Translations under genes and position numbers: made by a program
Shown here: positions 24,486 through 32,569 of the stretch, one piece after another
How the letters are laid out: every line of letters starts with the position of its first letter
Numbering within the stretch: the first letter of the stretch is position 1
DNA from: an uncultured Spirochaeta sp.
GTDB lineage: Bacteria; Spirochaetota; Spirochaetia; DTKZ01
NCBI GenBank assembly: GCA_937140905.1
Contig: CAKZQO010000321.1
Location: forward strand, 1-49,110
Direction: 5' to 3'
Length of the DNA: 49,110 nt
The notes under the pieces: model-generated
What the model was told of the DNA's origin: nothing
Databases searched by the model: none
The model's input: the letters and a program-made list of their open reading frames with translations, nothing else

Positions 24486-25438
24486 AAAAAGCAGAGTCCA
24501 ATCGGCTCATCATTCTCGACTTCGCGGGGACATTGAGTATACAGACCGTTCTCTTTGGCCGAAAAGACCGATTGGCGCGAGCATTACGAACATCCGGGCT
24601 TGCCCAACTAGGCTTTAGAGATCCTACTATGTTCTGGGAAGAACTAGTATTCCCCACCTGGGAGGAAGGGGGGCTTACTTCCAAGGGATACGCAGAGGTC
24701 CTTGCTCAGAGAATTGGGGAGCTTCTTTCGCGAGATTCCCTTCCTTTTATGGGAAGGCTTGGAAAAAAGTTCGTGCACCGAAGTCGGTATCCCTTCCTCA
24801 TCGATATCACCTACAGATTCGTTCAGCTATACTTCCAGAACTCCCGAATCGATCCTGGTTGGAAAGCCTTGTTAAAGGGCCCCTACTTTAAAGAAAGGAT
24901 GAGGAGCGATGAGCCTTTGGATACCTTTTTAATCGCTACCGATCACTACGCAGAATGCACGGCTTTCCTCCGCTGTAACTTGCGGCGGTGGGGAATCAGG
25001 AGTACGCCGATACGGAGAGGGATTTATCCTGAGCAGGCCTGTCTATCGCAAAACACTAGTGATAGCCCTTCTCTATCCCCAAAACCCACCCCAATCGTTT
25101 TCATTGCCAACTCAGCCGACTTAGGATGCTGGAAGAAGGATCCTGCGTTTTGGGAACAGGTGAACAAGAAACTGCCCCTCAAAACTTTCCAGCGTATCCT
25201 TCTGATAGACGATTTTGGACACAACGAGCATCGAGGGGATCCCTACTCGGATCGCCAGCGAATAGAACAGCGGAGGGATTCCATCCTCCGCTGCCTTGCT
25301 TCTTTTAGTCCTGCGAAAGTAGAGGTATTCCCTTTCTTCCTTGAGTCTCCGGTGAGCGAAACGCCCCCTGCCGACATCTACCTGGAATACCGAAGGTTAT
25401 TGGACGAGGCCCTCCTGTTCTTTCGGAACCATTGGTGA
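24473..25438 (+). CDS. HAD-superfamily-like protein in the thiamine operon
   Basis: 321 residues, family not recognised. The N-terminus reads IILDFAGTLS (13-22), a HAD motif I whose second Asp is Ala, as in phosphonoacetaldehyde hydrolases. FLIATD (152-157) may be motif II and ILLIDD (242-247) motif IV. Being in the TPP-controlled operon, its start overlapping tenA by 13 nt, it probably acts on a thiamine-pathway phosphate. Plant TH2 is a TenA-HAD fusion with thiamine-monophosphate phosphatase activity, a suggestive parallel. AGGATGG serves as SD. Its last 42 nt overlap the convergent membrane-protein gene. Confidence 0.65.
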   Translation: METVKKAESNRLIILDFAGTLSIQTVLFGRKDRLARALRTSGLAQLGFRDPTMFWEELVFPTWEEGGLTSKGYAEVLAQRIGELLSRDSLPFMGRLGKKFVHRSRYPFLIDITYRFVQLYFQNSRIDPGWKALLKGPYFKERMRSDEPLDTFLIATDHYAECTAFLRCNLRRWGIRSTPIRRGIYPEQACLSQNTSDSPSLSPKPTPIVFIANSADLGCWKKDPAFWEQVNKKLPLKTFQRILLIDDFGHNEHRGDPYSDRQRIEQRRDSILRCLASFSPAKVEVFPFFLESPVSETPPADIYLEYRRLLDEALLFFRNHW

Positions 25439-27994
25439 TTCCGTAGACTCCGTCCCTGATTCCGTACCTTTCTCTGTCGGCCCCTCCATAGGTTCCTGTC
25501 GAACTAAGCTCTGGAACATCCACCAGGCCAGCAGGTAGAGGAGGATCGCTCCTAATAAAACCAGCCTGTAACCGAAGGAAACCGAAGCTAACCGCGCCAG
25601 AACCGAACCTGTAACCGATAGACACCCGTTCACTCCCCACGCCCACGGGATCAGGTTGGGACGCTTCTGGGAAACATAGGAGAGTCCTGTGGGGAAGGGC
25701 ATTCCCAGGAAAAAGGCCGAAGGAGCGATGAACAGGATCGAAAGGAGGATCTTCACGAAAAGCGGTGCCCCTAGAAGAGCATCCAGAATCGGAGACAAGA
25801 GTAAGATATAGAAAAGGATGGAAAGGCTAATTCCTGCCACGGCAATAGTAAGGAGTCGGTTACGAGGAAGAGTTAACCGACCGCTTGTCAAGCTACCTAC
25901 ACCAGAAAGAACCAGCATGGCCGTGATTACAACAGAGGTAGAAAAGATGGGGTCCTCTAAGAAGAAGGAAAGCCGCTGGATAAGGAATATTTCCACCAGC
26001 ATGTAAGCGATCCCCAAGCAGGAAAAGTACACTAGGACCTGAAGGGTTCCCTTCCGGTTCTGGAACAGTTCTTCCCAACGGCCAATGGCTGGTACTGCGA
26101 TGATCAACGCCCCAAACAGAATGGACACGAGGAAGGTGGCTACCAGAAGGATATACCCCCATTCCTCTGATAGATCCTTCAGGTTCTTTACAACGAGGGG
26201 AACGGAAGCGGGTTTCACGTAGGCGGTATAGTACGGCCGGTCATCTGTCGCGGGATCGATATTGAACACGTACCGTTTGTACAACTCCCTTTCCTTCCCT
26301 TGGGTAAGCCAGGAAACCGTATACTGATACAGCTCTTCAGGAAGAAGATCGGTAGAGGCAGTGCCTCCCTTCATCTGCTTGTCGTACCCCTCGAGGATCT
26401 CATCGAAAGTTCGTTTAGGATCCGACTTGCCCGGGTAGAAACAGGGGGTGAAAGACATCTTTTTACAGAATTCGAGAAGGGTTTCGATCTCCTTGGGTTC
26501 AAAAGGAGTCTTCTTCACCAACACTGTGGCGGTAGACAGAAGAAGATCGAAAACAAAGATCTGTTTCTCTGGTTGGGCAGCCCCGTCCATCTTCAAAGCG
26601 GCGACAATGGTTGAAAGCAATTTGGGCACGTTCCGGGGAGGGTTCAACCGGTTCCATACTGTCACTGCCAAAACCCCGGTGGGCTCCAAACAGGACAGGT
26701 AGGATCGGATCCCTTCCGCCGTGTAGATGAAGTTCTCCGTGATGGGATACCCTCCCGCAGAAGAAAGTCCAATGGAATCGATCAGACTGATCTCTACCAG
26801 GTCGAATCGCTCCTTCGTACTACCCGTAAAGGCCCGAGGTTCCGTCTGTACGACTCGGACTCGAGGATCGTACAGGAGATTGTCGGTAAACTCCCGGAAG
26901 TAGGGGTCATGCTTCAGCATTCGTAGGAGGTATGGGTTATTCTCGACCACAGTGACCTGTTTTGCACCATGATGGAGGGCGCTGAAAGCGCCGATCCCTC
27001 CCCCTAACCGGAGAAGTAGCACCTTCGGTTGTTTCAATAGAAGGTAGGGGGCTGCCATAGGAAGGTAGTTCATGTAGGCTTCTTCCCCTGGTTTCAGCTT
27101 GCGCATGATTCCAATGGGCCCATCCCCGTCGATGTACAGTCCTAGGAAGGCGTTCTGTGGCATACGGGCAATGTTAGAGCTGGCATTGTCGCTCAATCCC
27201 GGAGCGAAATGAAAGAAGGAACTGCTAAAGGCGTCGAACTCGCCCAACGGCCCGTAAGCGTGGTATACCTGTTTGGAATCGGGGAACTGCCGGGCGTAAC
27301 TGATAGGCTTAAAATCGGATACTCGAATCTCTCCGGCTACGAGAAGGACCACTACCGAAAGAAGGGAGGTCAATCCCACGGTAGAGACCTTCCAGGGATT
27401 CAGAATCGGGCTACGCAATTCCCATCGGTATTCGAGAGTACATAGGTAGGTGGCAACTGCTGCTAGGATCACAAGGGGTCCTACCAAGCGATCCGGAGGA
27501 AGGACATACATCAAACCCAGAATGAAGAACCCTCCGATTCCTGAACCGAGCATGTTCCAGAAGTAAAGTTGATGGATCTTGTCCCGGAAAGCGATGAAGG
27601 ACACTCCAATGAATACCGCGCCGATGAAGAAGGGGACCGAATACACCACATAGTAGGAAGCAATCCAAAGGATCTGCTTCGAATCCATCGTAATGAGAAG
27701 AGGATTGAAGGGTACCCATTGAGCCACGATATGAGCGGCAGCCATCGCCGGGGTTAGCAACAAAGCGGATACTAGCAACCACGCATCCGCGTTCTTCCGG
27801 ATGCGCTCCTCAAGGAAGGTCAGGAGAGTGCCTGCAAGGCCATACCCCAACAAAGCAATGCTAATCACCATGGCGCCGAAATTGGACCAGCTTCCTACCG
27901 CAAAGGTCCGCATTACTGACAATTCGTACGCAATGAGGGTCACAGACAGCACGAACAGTGCCGCCAACCGAAAGGAGGAGAGTTTGATACGCAT
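25397..27994 (-). CDS. Membrane-embedded spermidine-synthase-like protein
   Basis: 865 residues from the ATG at 27994, one nt after the upstream stop (TAGGATG); a longer frame start at 28084 overlaps that gene and is rejected. About seven N-terminal transmembrane helices are followed by a soluble Rossmann methyltransferase-like domain (about 330-560; LLLRLGGGIGAFSALHHGAK, TVVENNP, TENFIYTAEGIRSYL), then more helices. This SpeE-like domain normally transfers aminopropyl or methyl groups. No polyamine decarboxylase gene is nearby, so the substrate is unknown. It is co-transcribed with the isoaspartate methyltransferase. Its tail carries repeated Thr/Glu/Gly (about 840-858). Confidence 0.82.
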   Translation of the reverse strand: MRIKLSSFRLAALFVLSVTLIAYELSVMRTFAVGSWSNFGAMVISIALLGYGLAGTLLTFLEERIRKNADAWLLVSALLLTPAMAAAHIVAQWVPFNPLLITMDSKQILWIASYYVVYSVPFFIGAVFIGVSFIAFRDKIHQLYFWNMLGSGIGGFFILGLMYVLPPDRLVGPLVILAAVATYLCTLEYRWELRSPILNPWKVSTVGLTSLLSVVVLLVAGEIRVSDFKPISYARQFPDSKQVYHAYGPLGEFDAFSSSFFHFAPGLSDNASSNIARMPQNAFLGLYIDGDGPIGIMRKLKPGEEAYMNYLPMAAPYLLLKQPKVLLLRLGGGIGAFSALHHGAKQVTVVENNPYLLRMLKHDPYFREFTDNLLYDPRVRVVQTEPRAFTGSTKERFDLVEISLIDSIGLSSAGGYPITENFIYTAEGIRSYLSCLEPTGVLAVTVWNRLNPPRNVPKLLSTIVAALKMDGAAQPEKQIFVFDLLLSTATVLVKKTPFEPKEIETLLEFCKKMSFTPCFYPGKSDPKRTFDEILEGYDKQMKGGTASTDLLPEELYQYTVSWLTQGKERELYKRYVFNIDPATDDRPYYTAYVKPASVPLVVKNLKDLSEEWGYILLVATFLVSILFGALIIAVPAIGRWEELFQNRKGTLQVLVYFSCLGIAYMLVEIFLIQRLSFFLEDPIFSTSVVITAMLVLSGVGSLTSGRLTLPRNRLLTIAVAGISLSILFYILLLSPILDALLGAPLFVKILLSILFIAPSAFFLGMPFPTGLSYVSQKRPNLIPWAWGVNGCLSVTGSVLARLASVSFGYRLVLLGAILLYLLAWWMFQSLVRQEPMEGPTEKGTESGTESTESPMVPKEQEGLVQ

Positions 27995-27995
27995 C

Positions 27996-29162
27996 CTACT
28001 TCTGTTCCTTTTTTTCTGAGTCTTTTTTCTGTAAGTCTTTTTCGATGGAATGCACTTCCCCTTTACCGGCAGTAAAGGGAACAAAAATCACTTTCCGTCG
28101 GCCATGGAAGATATCTTCCCGTTCTAGGGTTACCGAGCCATCCGGCGCGACGTTCTTCGTCACCTTCATGACCGTCTGGCCAGAGGGTGGCCCGACCGGG
28201 ATCACCATGATTCCTCCCGGTGTTAACTGCTGGAGAAGGGGTGGAGGAATGTGATCGATTCCACAGGTCACGATGATCCGATCGAAGGGAGCGTACTCCT
28301 CCCAACCATAGTACCCATCGGCATTCTTCCGCTTGATGTTCTTGTACTGGGGATAGTCTGCCTCCAACTTTTTATAGATTTCGTCTGTTTCCTGGGTGAG
28401 TTCTGGAACGATCTCGATTGTGAACACGAAATTGGAGAGTTCCGCTAACACCGATGCTTGGTACCCGGAGCCTGTACCGATCTCCAATACTCGATGATGG
28501 GGTTCCACCCGGAGGTTCTGGGTCATTCGGGACACCATGTGAGGACCCGAGATGGTCTGCCCATACCCGATGGGCATAGCGGCATCCGCGTATGCGTTCT
28601 TCCGGTTGTAAGGGCGACAGAACTCCTCTCGGGGAGCCATCAGGAAAGCCTGTAGCACCCGTTCCTCCACGATATCCTGCCGTTGCAGAATTTCCCGGGA
28701 TCGCTCCCATTTCGCTTTCAAAAAAGGTTCCGTCTGTTTAGTGTTCTTTAGCATCCATTGGAGGTACCGCTCATACGAATCGGTAGGAGGTAGTTCTTTC
28801 CTCTGGGTGATATCGAAAGCCGGGACAAGGGTATTCTTTCCTACCTTTCCCAGATTCCCTGTCATTCCCATCGAAGGAGAAGCGGCTTGTCCCACGTTGG
28901 GAGAAACACTTCCGCCTTGTTCCCCTCCCACCACGGAGGGAGATTGCAATACCCTTCGATAGGGCGTACCGAGGTACACTCCCACTGCCACTGCAAGAAA
29001 AAGGATCGATAACGCGAAGGAGATCCTTAACGATCGAAATGATGAGGTGGGAGGAACAGGCTGATGAGAGGGTGTTTTCCCCCTGCCTTGTTCCTGGAAC
29101 CCGCAAACCCCACAGCCTTCTTCGGGTACGAATTCGAACCCGCACTCTGGACAACTAGTCAT
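27996..29162 (-). CDS. pcm: Zinc-ribbon membrane-anchored protein-L-isoaspartate O-methyltransferase
   Basis: 388 residues, well above the roughly 210 of classical PCMT because of the N-terminus. There is a C4 zinc ribbon (CPEC...CGVC at C4, C7, C17, C20), a single transmembrane helix (about 46-64), a linker, then the SAM-dependent PCMT domain (about 150-360). That domain has MPIGYGQTISGPHMVSRM, VLEIGTGSGYQASVLAEL and IIVTCGIDHIPPPLLQQL. It repairs isoaspartyl residues in damaged proteins by carboxyl methylation. The membrane anchor leaves it unclear which side of the membrane it acts on. It heads a two-gene operon. Confidence 0.9.
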   Translation of the reverse strand: MTSCPECGFEFVPEEGCGVCGFQEQGRGKTPSHQPVPPTSSFRSLRISFALSILFLAVAVGVYLGTPYRRVLQSPSVVGGEQGGSVSPNVGQAASPSMGMTGNLGKVGKNTLVPAFDITQRKELPPTDSYERYLQWMLKNTKQTEPFLKAKWERSREILQRQDIVEERVLQAFLMAPREEFCRPYNRKNAYADAAMPIGYGQTISGPHMVSRMTQNLRVEPHHRVLEIGTGSGYQASVLAELSNFVFTIEIVPELTQETDEIYKKLEADYPQYKNIKRKNADGYYGWEEYAPFDRIIVTCGIDHIPPPLLQQLTPGGIMVIPVGPPSGQTVMKVTKNVAPDGSVTLEREDIFHGRRKVIFVPFTAGKGEVHSIEKDLQKKDSEKKEQK

Positions 29163-29172
29163 ACTGGTACGG

Positions 29173-29201
29173 ATTATGCAATAACTTTCATGAATTGTAA
29201 A
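29173..29201 (-). promoter_or_regulatory. Promoter of the pcm operon, near-leaderless
   Basis: Minus strand TTTACA at 29201-29196, 17-bp spacer, CATAAT at 29178-29173, then 10 nt to the ATG at 29162. The leader would be 3-4 nt, with no SD. Confidence 0.5.
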
Positions 29202-29230
29202 TTAGAATTTTGATATTCGGTATGTACTGA

Positions 29231-29482
29231 AAGTTCCCAGGATCATCACCCCTTGGCTGGATTACGGCACGGCCCGGATACCTTCGATTACACGGTCCAA
29301 GCAAGTGGTACTCTCACCAGTGCACCCATGGAGAACTTCTCGAGATCCTTTCATGGTTCCAAAGGATGTTCGTCTCACGCGTCCGCGAAATCTACGTTTT
29401 CTTCAATAACGATTTCGCGGCCTACGCGACACAAAACGCGGAGGAACTAAAAAAACTCCTTCCCCTCATTAGGGAGCCTTAG
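29231..29482 (+). pseudogene. Remnant of a DUF72 (YecE-type) gene, C-terminal fragment
   Basis: An 83-codon frame with no plausible start: it opens just after a TGA at 29228-29230 and ends at TAG 29480-29482. It encodes YLRLHGPSKWYSH, then HGELLEILSWFQR, then IYVFFNNDFAAYATQNAEEL and a short tail. These are the closing motifs of DUF72 proteins (RLHG; FNND-like; A..NA..L). The missing N-terminal two-thirds is not found upstream. It fills most of the 306-bp gap before the LuxR gene, overlapping that gene's 3' end by 14 nt. Confidence 0.7.
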
Positions 29483-30758
29483 CCCTTAATAGAGGTTGCA
29501 TACTCTTGCTTGGATAGGACTCGAACGGCAGGTTCGAGTCTTTGATCATCTTCAAAAGCTCCACCCTGTTCCGGACGCCTAGTTTGTTGTAGATATGAGT
29601 TACGTGGGATTTCACGGTGCGCTCCGTGATAGAGAGATGATCAGCGATACATTTGTTTGTGGCCCCGGAAAGAACCTGCTGGATGATTTCCCATTCCCTC
29701 CAGGTAAGATGAAATCGATGTAAGAATTGCTTCAGTCCCCGGACTTCCTGCCCGATGAGAAGGACTCCCAACAATTCCCCCATCCAGTCCCGCACAAGGG
29801 AAAGGGTAAGTTCCAGCCCTTCCAGTTCATTCGTTCGCGGAACTTGCACCATATAGGAAAGCTTTTCCAGTTTACCTTCCAATAATCGTCGGAATCCCTC
29901 TCGAAGGAGCGTATCGTCCCCTATCACGGTAGTTATATCTTTCCCAATCACTTCCTCCATCGATTTCTGTAGAAGCGCTTGGGCACGCTTATTGATCATC
30001 ATGATGCGGAGTCCGGGATCGAGAAGAAGAACCGCCACGTTCATGTTTTCCAGAATATCCTTGCACACCGTCTTATGCGTGATGGAGAGAAACCGATACT
30101 TCACGATAGCGTACCAGGTTCCCGCGAGGAAAATGACGAAGTAGAAGGGGCTGATCACGGGTATTCCCACCCGATACGCGATAAGGAGATCATTCGCCGA
30201 GGCCCCTACAAAGAACAAGAGCATGGAATAGAAGATGATCCGGGCCTGTCTTCGGACTCGTTCCGAATCCGCCCGTTTCCACCATCGATACAGGAGAATC
30301 AAAGAGAGAATAACCGAACCATGGGAATAGAGGATCCAATAATTAACCCAGAGGGAGTGGAGAGCCGGATAGAAGACCCAAGTACTTCCCGCTCTCTCGA
30401 TTCGTTCGAAGACAAAGAAGGAAGTCCAGTTCCGGTAGTGTACGGGTAGAGAAAGGAGGTAGTGCAGGGGAATCAACCACCTGTGATGCCTATGGCGAGT
30501 GAGCATAAGGACAAAAGGTAAAACATTAGATACAAAAAAGATCCCGAACGTGGCGCCCACACGGAATCGAGGCCATAACGTCTCAAGGGTGTCCGCGGAA
30601 AAAACGAAAACCGTGAAGAAATTCCAGAATGCCTCGCTCAAAGATAGGAGAAAAAACATTCGATGAGTTCGATCTCGCGGATCCAGCACGAGAACGTAGA
30701 TTCCAAAGGCGAGGGAAATATGGAACATGCTTAGGGAAATGGCAGCATAGATATCCAT
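29469..30758 (-). CDS. Membrane-bound LuxR-family regulator with 7TM and PAS domains
   Basis: 429 residues. Seven hydrophobic segments fill residues about 5-225, like the N-terminal sensor of 7TM histidine kinases. A PAS domain follows (about 235-345; NMNVAVLLLDPGLRIMMINK). The C-terminus (about 355-410) is a LuxR helix-turn-helix (LTWREWEIIQQVLSGATNKC, LSITERTVKSHVTHIYNKLG). So it is a membrane-tethered one-component regulator, with no kinase domain. It is divergent from glpK, with an inverted repeat between. A TATAAT promoter gives a leader of about 19 nt, with only a weak GAG as SD. Confidence 0.88.
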   Translation of the reverse strand: MDIYAAISLSMFHISLAFGIYVLVLDPRDRTHRMFFLLSLSEAFWNFFTVFVFSADTLETLWPRFRVGATFGIFFVSNVLPFVLMLTRHRHHRWLIPLHYLLSLPVHYRNWTSFFVFERIERAGSTWVFYPALHSLWVNYWILYSHGSVILSLILLYRWWKRADSERVRRQARIIFYSMLLFFVGASANDLLIAYRVGIPVISPFYFVIFLAGTWYAIVKYRFLSITHKTVCKDILENMNVAVLLLDPGLRIMMINKRAQALLQKSMEEVIGKDITTVIGDDTLLREGFRRLLEGKLEKLSYMVQVPRTNELEGLELTLSLVRDWMGELLGVLLIGQEVRGLKQFLHRFHLTWREWEIIQQVLSGATNKCIADHLSITERTVKSHVTHIYNKLGVRNRVELLKMIKDSNLPFESYPSKSMQPLLRAKAP

Positions 30759-30783
30759 ATTTCAGGATCTCGGTACAGGTTAG

Positions 30784-30812
30784 ATTATACTTCCATTTTT
30801 TCTTCCTCACAA
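30784..30812 (-). promoter_or_regulatory. Promoter of the LuxR-type gene
   Basis: Minus strand TTGTGA at 30812-30807, 17-bp spacer, perfect TATAAT at 30789-30784. Confidence 0.6.
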
Positions 30813-30844
30813 GAAAAAACCTCTTTCATGTTCCGGATTTTCCT

Positions 30845-30862
30845 TTTACACTATCGTGTGAA
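30845..30862. promoter_or_regulatory. TTTACAC-TATC-GTGTGAA inverted repeat, candidate operator
   Basis: A 7-4-7 repeat with one mismatch in the 236-bp gap between the LuxR-type gene and glpK. It might be bound by the LuxR-type protein or another regulator of glycerol use. A second palindrome, CCATT-A-AATGG, lies at 30901-30911. No convincing glpK promoter is seen. Confidence 0.3.
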
Positions 30863-30994
30863 CAGCTCTTTTGATTTGCTTTAAATAGACATGGGCCTTC
30901 CCATTAAATGGTTAGCATTTGTGAAGAACATGGGACAAAGCTCGCGTCAATGGCAAAGAGCGTTATCCTTACTGAATCAAAGGAGTGAATACTT

Positions 30995-32506
30995 ATGCCA
31001 TCCTACATTCTTGCGTTAGATCAAGGAACCACCAGTTCCCGGGCCATCCTGTTCAACCGGGAAGGGGAAATCGTGGCTACGTCGCAGAAAGAGTTCCCCC
31101 AGATCTATCCCCAAGCGGGATGGGTGGAACACGATCCCATGGATATCCTTAACTCCCAGCTCACGGTGATGCAAGAGGCGGTGATCAAAGCGGGGGTCTC
31201 CTGGAAGGACTTAGCGTCGATTGGTATCACCAACCAGCGGGAAACCACTATCCTCTGGGATCGAGCAACGGGGAAGCCTGTATACAATGCCATTGTCTGG
31301 CAATGCCGACGAACCGCTCCCATCTGCGACCAGTTGAAGGCAGAGGGGCTGGAACCGTACATCCGGGAAGCCACAGGACTCGTTGTGGACGCGTACTTTT
31401 CAGGGACCAAGGTAAAGTGGATTCTGGATAACGTAAACGGAGCGCGCAAGAAAACCGAAGAAGGGAAACTCGCCTTTGGAACCGTCGATACCTGGCTCCT
31501 GTGGAACCTCACGGGGGGGAAGGTTCATGCGACCGACTTTTCCAACGCTTCTCGTACCCTGTTATACAACATTGCTTCCCTACGGTGGGACGCTAAGCTT
31601 CTGGCGGCTCTTAAAATTCCATCGTCGATCCTTCCTGACGTAAAACCTAGTAGCGGTCGTTTCGGATTCACTGATCCTAAACTAACCGGTGGCGTCGAAG
31701 TACCCATCGATGGGATCGCCGGCGATCAGCAGGCCGCCCTGTTTGGCCAGACCTGTTTCCGGCCCGGAATGGCAAAGAACACGTACGGTACCGGATGCTT
31801 CCTCCTGATGAACACGGGGAAAAACCGCGTGCCTTCCCAAAGCGGCCTTCTTACCACCATCGCATACGGGTTGGGCAAGGAAGTGTACTACGGTCTGGAG
31901 GGGAGCGTGTTCATCGCCGGCGCGGTAGTACAGTGGCTCCGGGACGAACTGAAGATCATTTCAACCGCCGCGGAGACGGAACCTTTGGCTCTCCAAGCGG
32001 GGTCCAACAATGGGGTGTACATCGTGCCCGCCTTCGCGGGACTGGGCGCTCCCTATTGGGACATGTACGCTCGGGGCGCCATATTCGGCCTTACCCGGGG
32101 ATCCAACCGGGCCCACATTGCGCGGGCAGCTCTCGAATCCATCGCGTATCAAAGTCGGGACGTGCTGGACGCCATTGAAAAGGATTCAAGAATTAAGCTG
32201 GCCGAACTTCGGGTAGACGGAGGAGCCTCGGCAAACAGCTTCCTCATGCAGTTCCAAGCGGATATCCTGGGGGTTCCCGTTTCGCGGCCCAAAGTCACGG
32301 AAACAACTGCATTAGGAGCGGCTTACCTCGCCGGGTTAGGATGCGGATTCTGGAAGGATCTGGAAGACCTTACCCACCACTGGAAAGAAGAGCGACGATT
32401 CCATCCGACCCTTCCGGCACAAGAACGAGAACGGCTCTATGCGGGATGGAAAAAGGCTGTATCCCGAAGCGGCAAATGGATAGATAGCCAACCAGACAAA
32501 GAGTAA
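30995..32506 (+). CDS. glpK: Glycerol kinase
   Basis: 503 residues, the normal GlpK length. Seen: [60 protein letters not shown] with the catalytic Asp, GTYGTGCF-type [14 protein letters not shown], and [18 protein letters not shown]. It phosphorylates glycerol to glycerol-3-phosphate. AAAGGAG precedes the ATG. No glpF or glpD follows; the next gene is a chemoreceptor. It is divergent from the membrane LuxR regulator. Confidence 0.97.
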   Translation: MPSYILALDQGTTSSRAILFNREGEIVATSQKEFPQIYPQAGWVEHDPMDILNSQLTVMQEAVIKAGVSWKDLASIGITNQRETTILWDRATGKPVYNAIVWQCRRTAPICDQLKAEGLEPYIREATGLVVDAYFSGTKVKWILDNVNGARKKTEEGKLAFGTVDTWLLWNLTGGKVHATDFSNASRTLLYNIASLRWDAKLLAALKIPSSILPDVKPSSGRFGFTDPKLTGGVEVPIDGIAGDQQAALFGQTCFRPGMAKNTYGTGCFLLMNTGKNRVPSQSGLLTTIAYGLGKEVYYGLEGSVFIAGAVVQWLRDELKIISTAAETEPLALQAGSNNGVYIVPAFAGLGAPYWDMYARGAIFGLTRGSNRAHIARAALESIAYQSRDVLDAIEKDSRIKLAELRVDGGASANSFLMQFQADILGVPVSRPKVTETTALGAAYLAGLGCGFWKDLEDLTHHWKEERRFHPTLPAQERERLYAGWKKAVSRSGKWIDSQPDKE

Positions 32507-32557
32507 TGCGGGTAGATCCTGAGGGCATATACCTATTCATTATTTAGGTATTGTTAG

Positions 32558-32563
32558 TATACT
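32558..32563 (+). promoter_or_regulatory. -10 element of the chemoreceptor gene, leaderless layout
   Basis: TATACT ends 6 nt before the ATG at 32570. No good -35 is visible 17 bp upstream (ATTCAT), so an alternative sigma factor or activator is possible. Confidence 0.45.
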
Positions 32564-32569
32564 ATCCCA

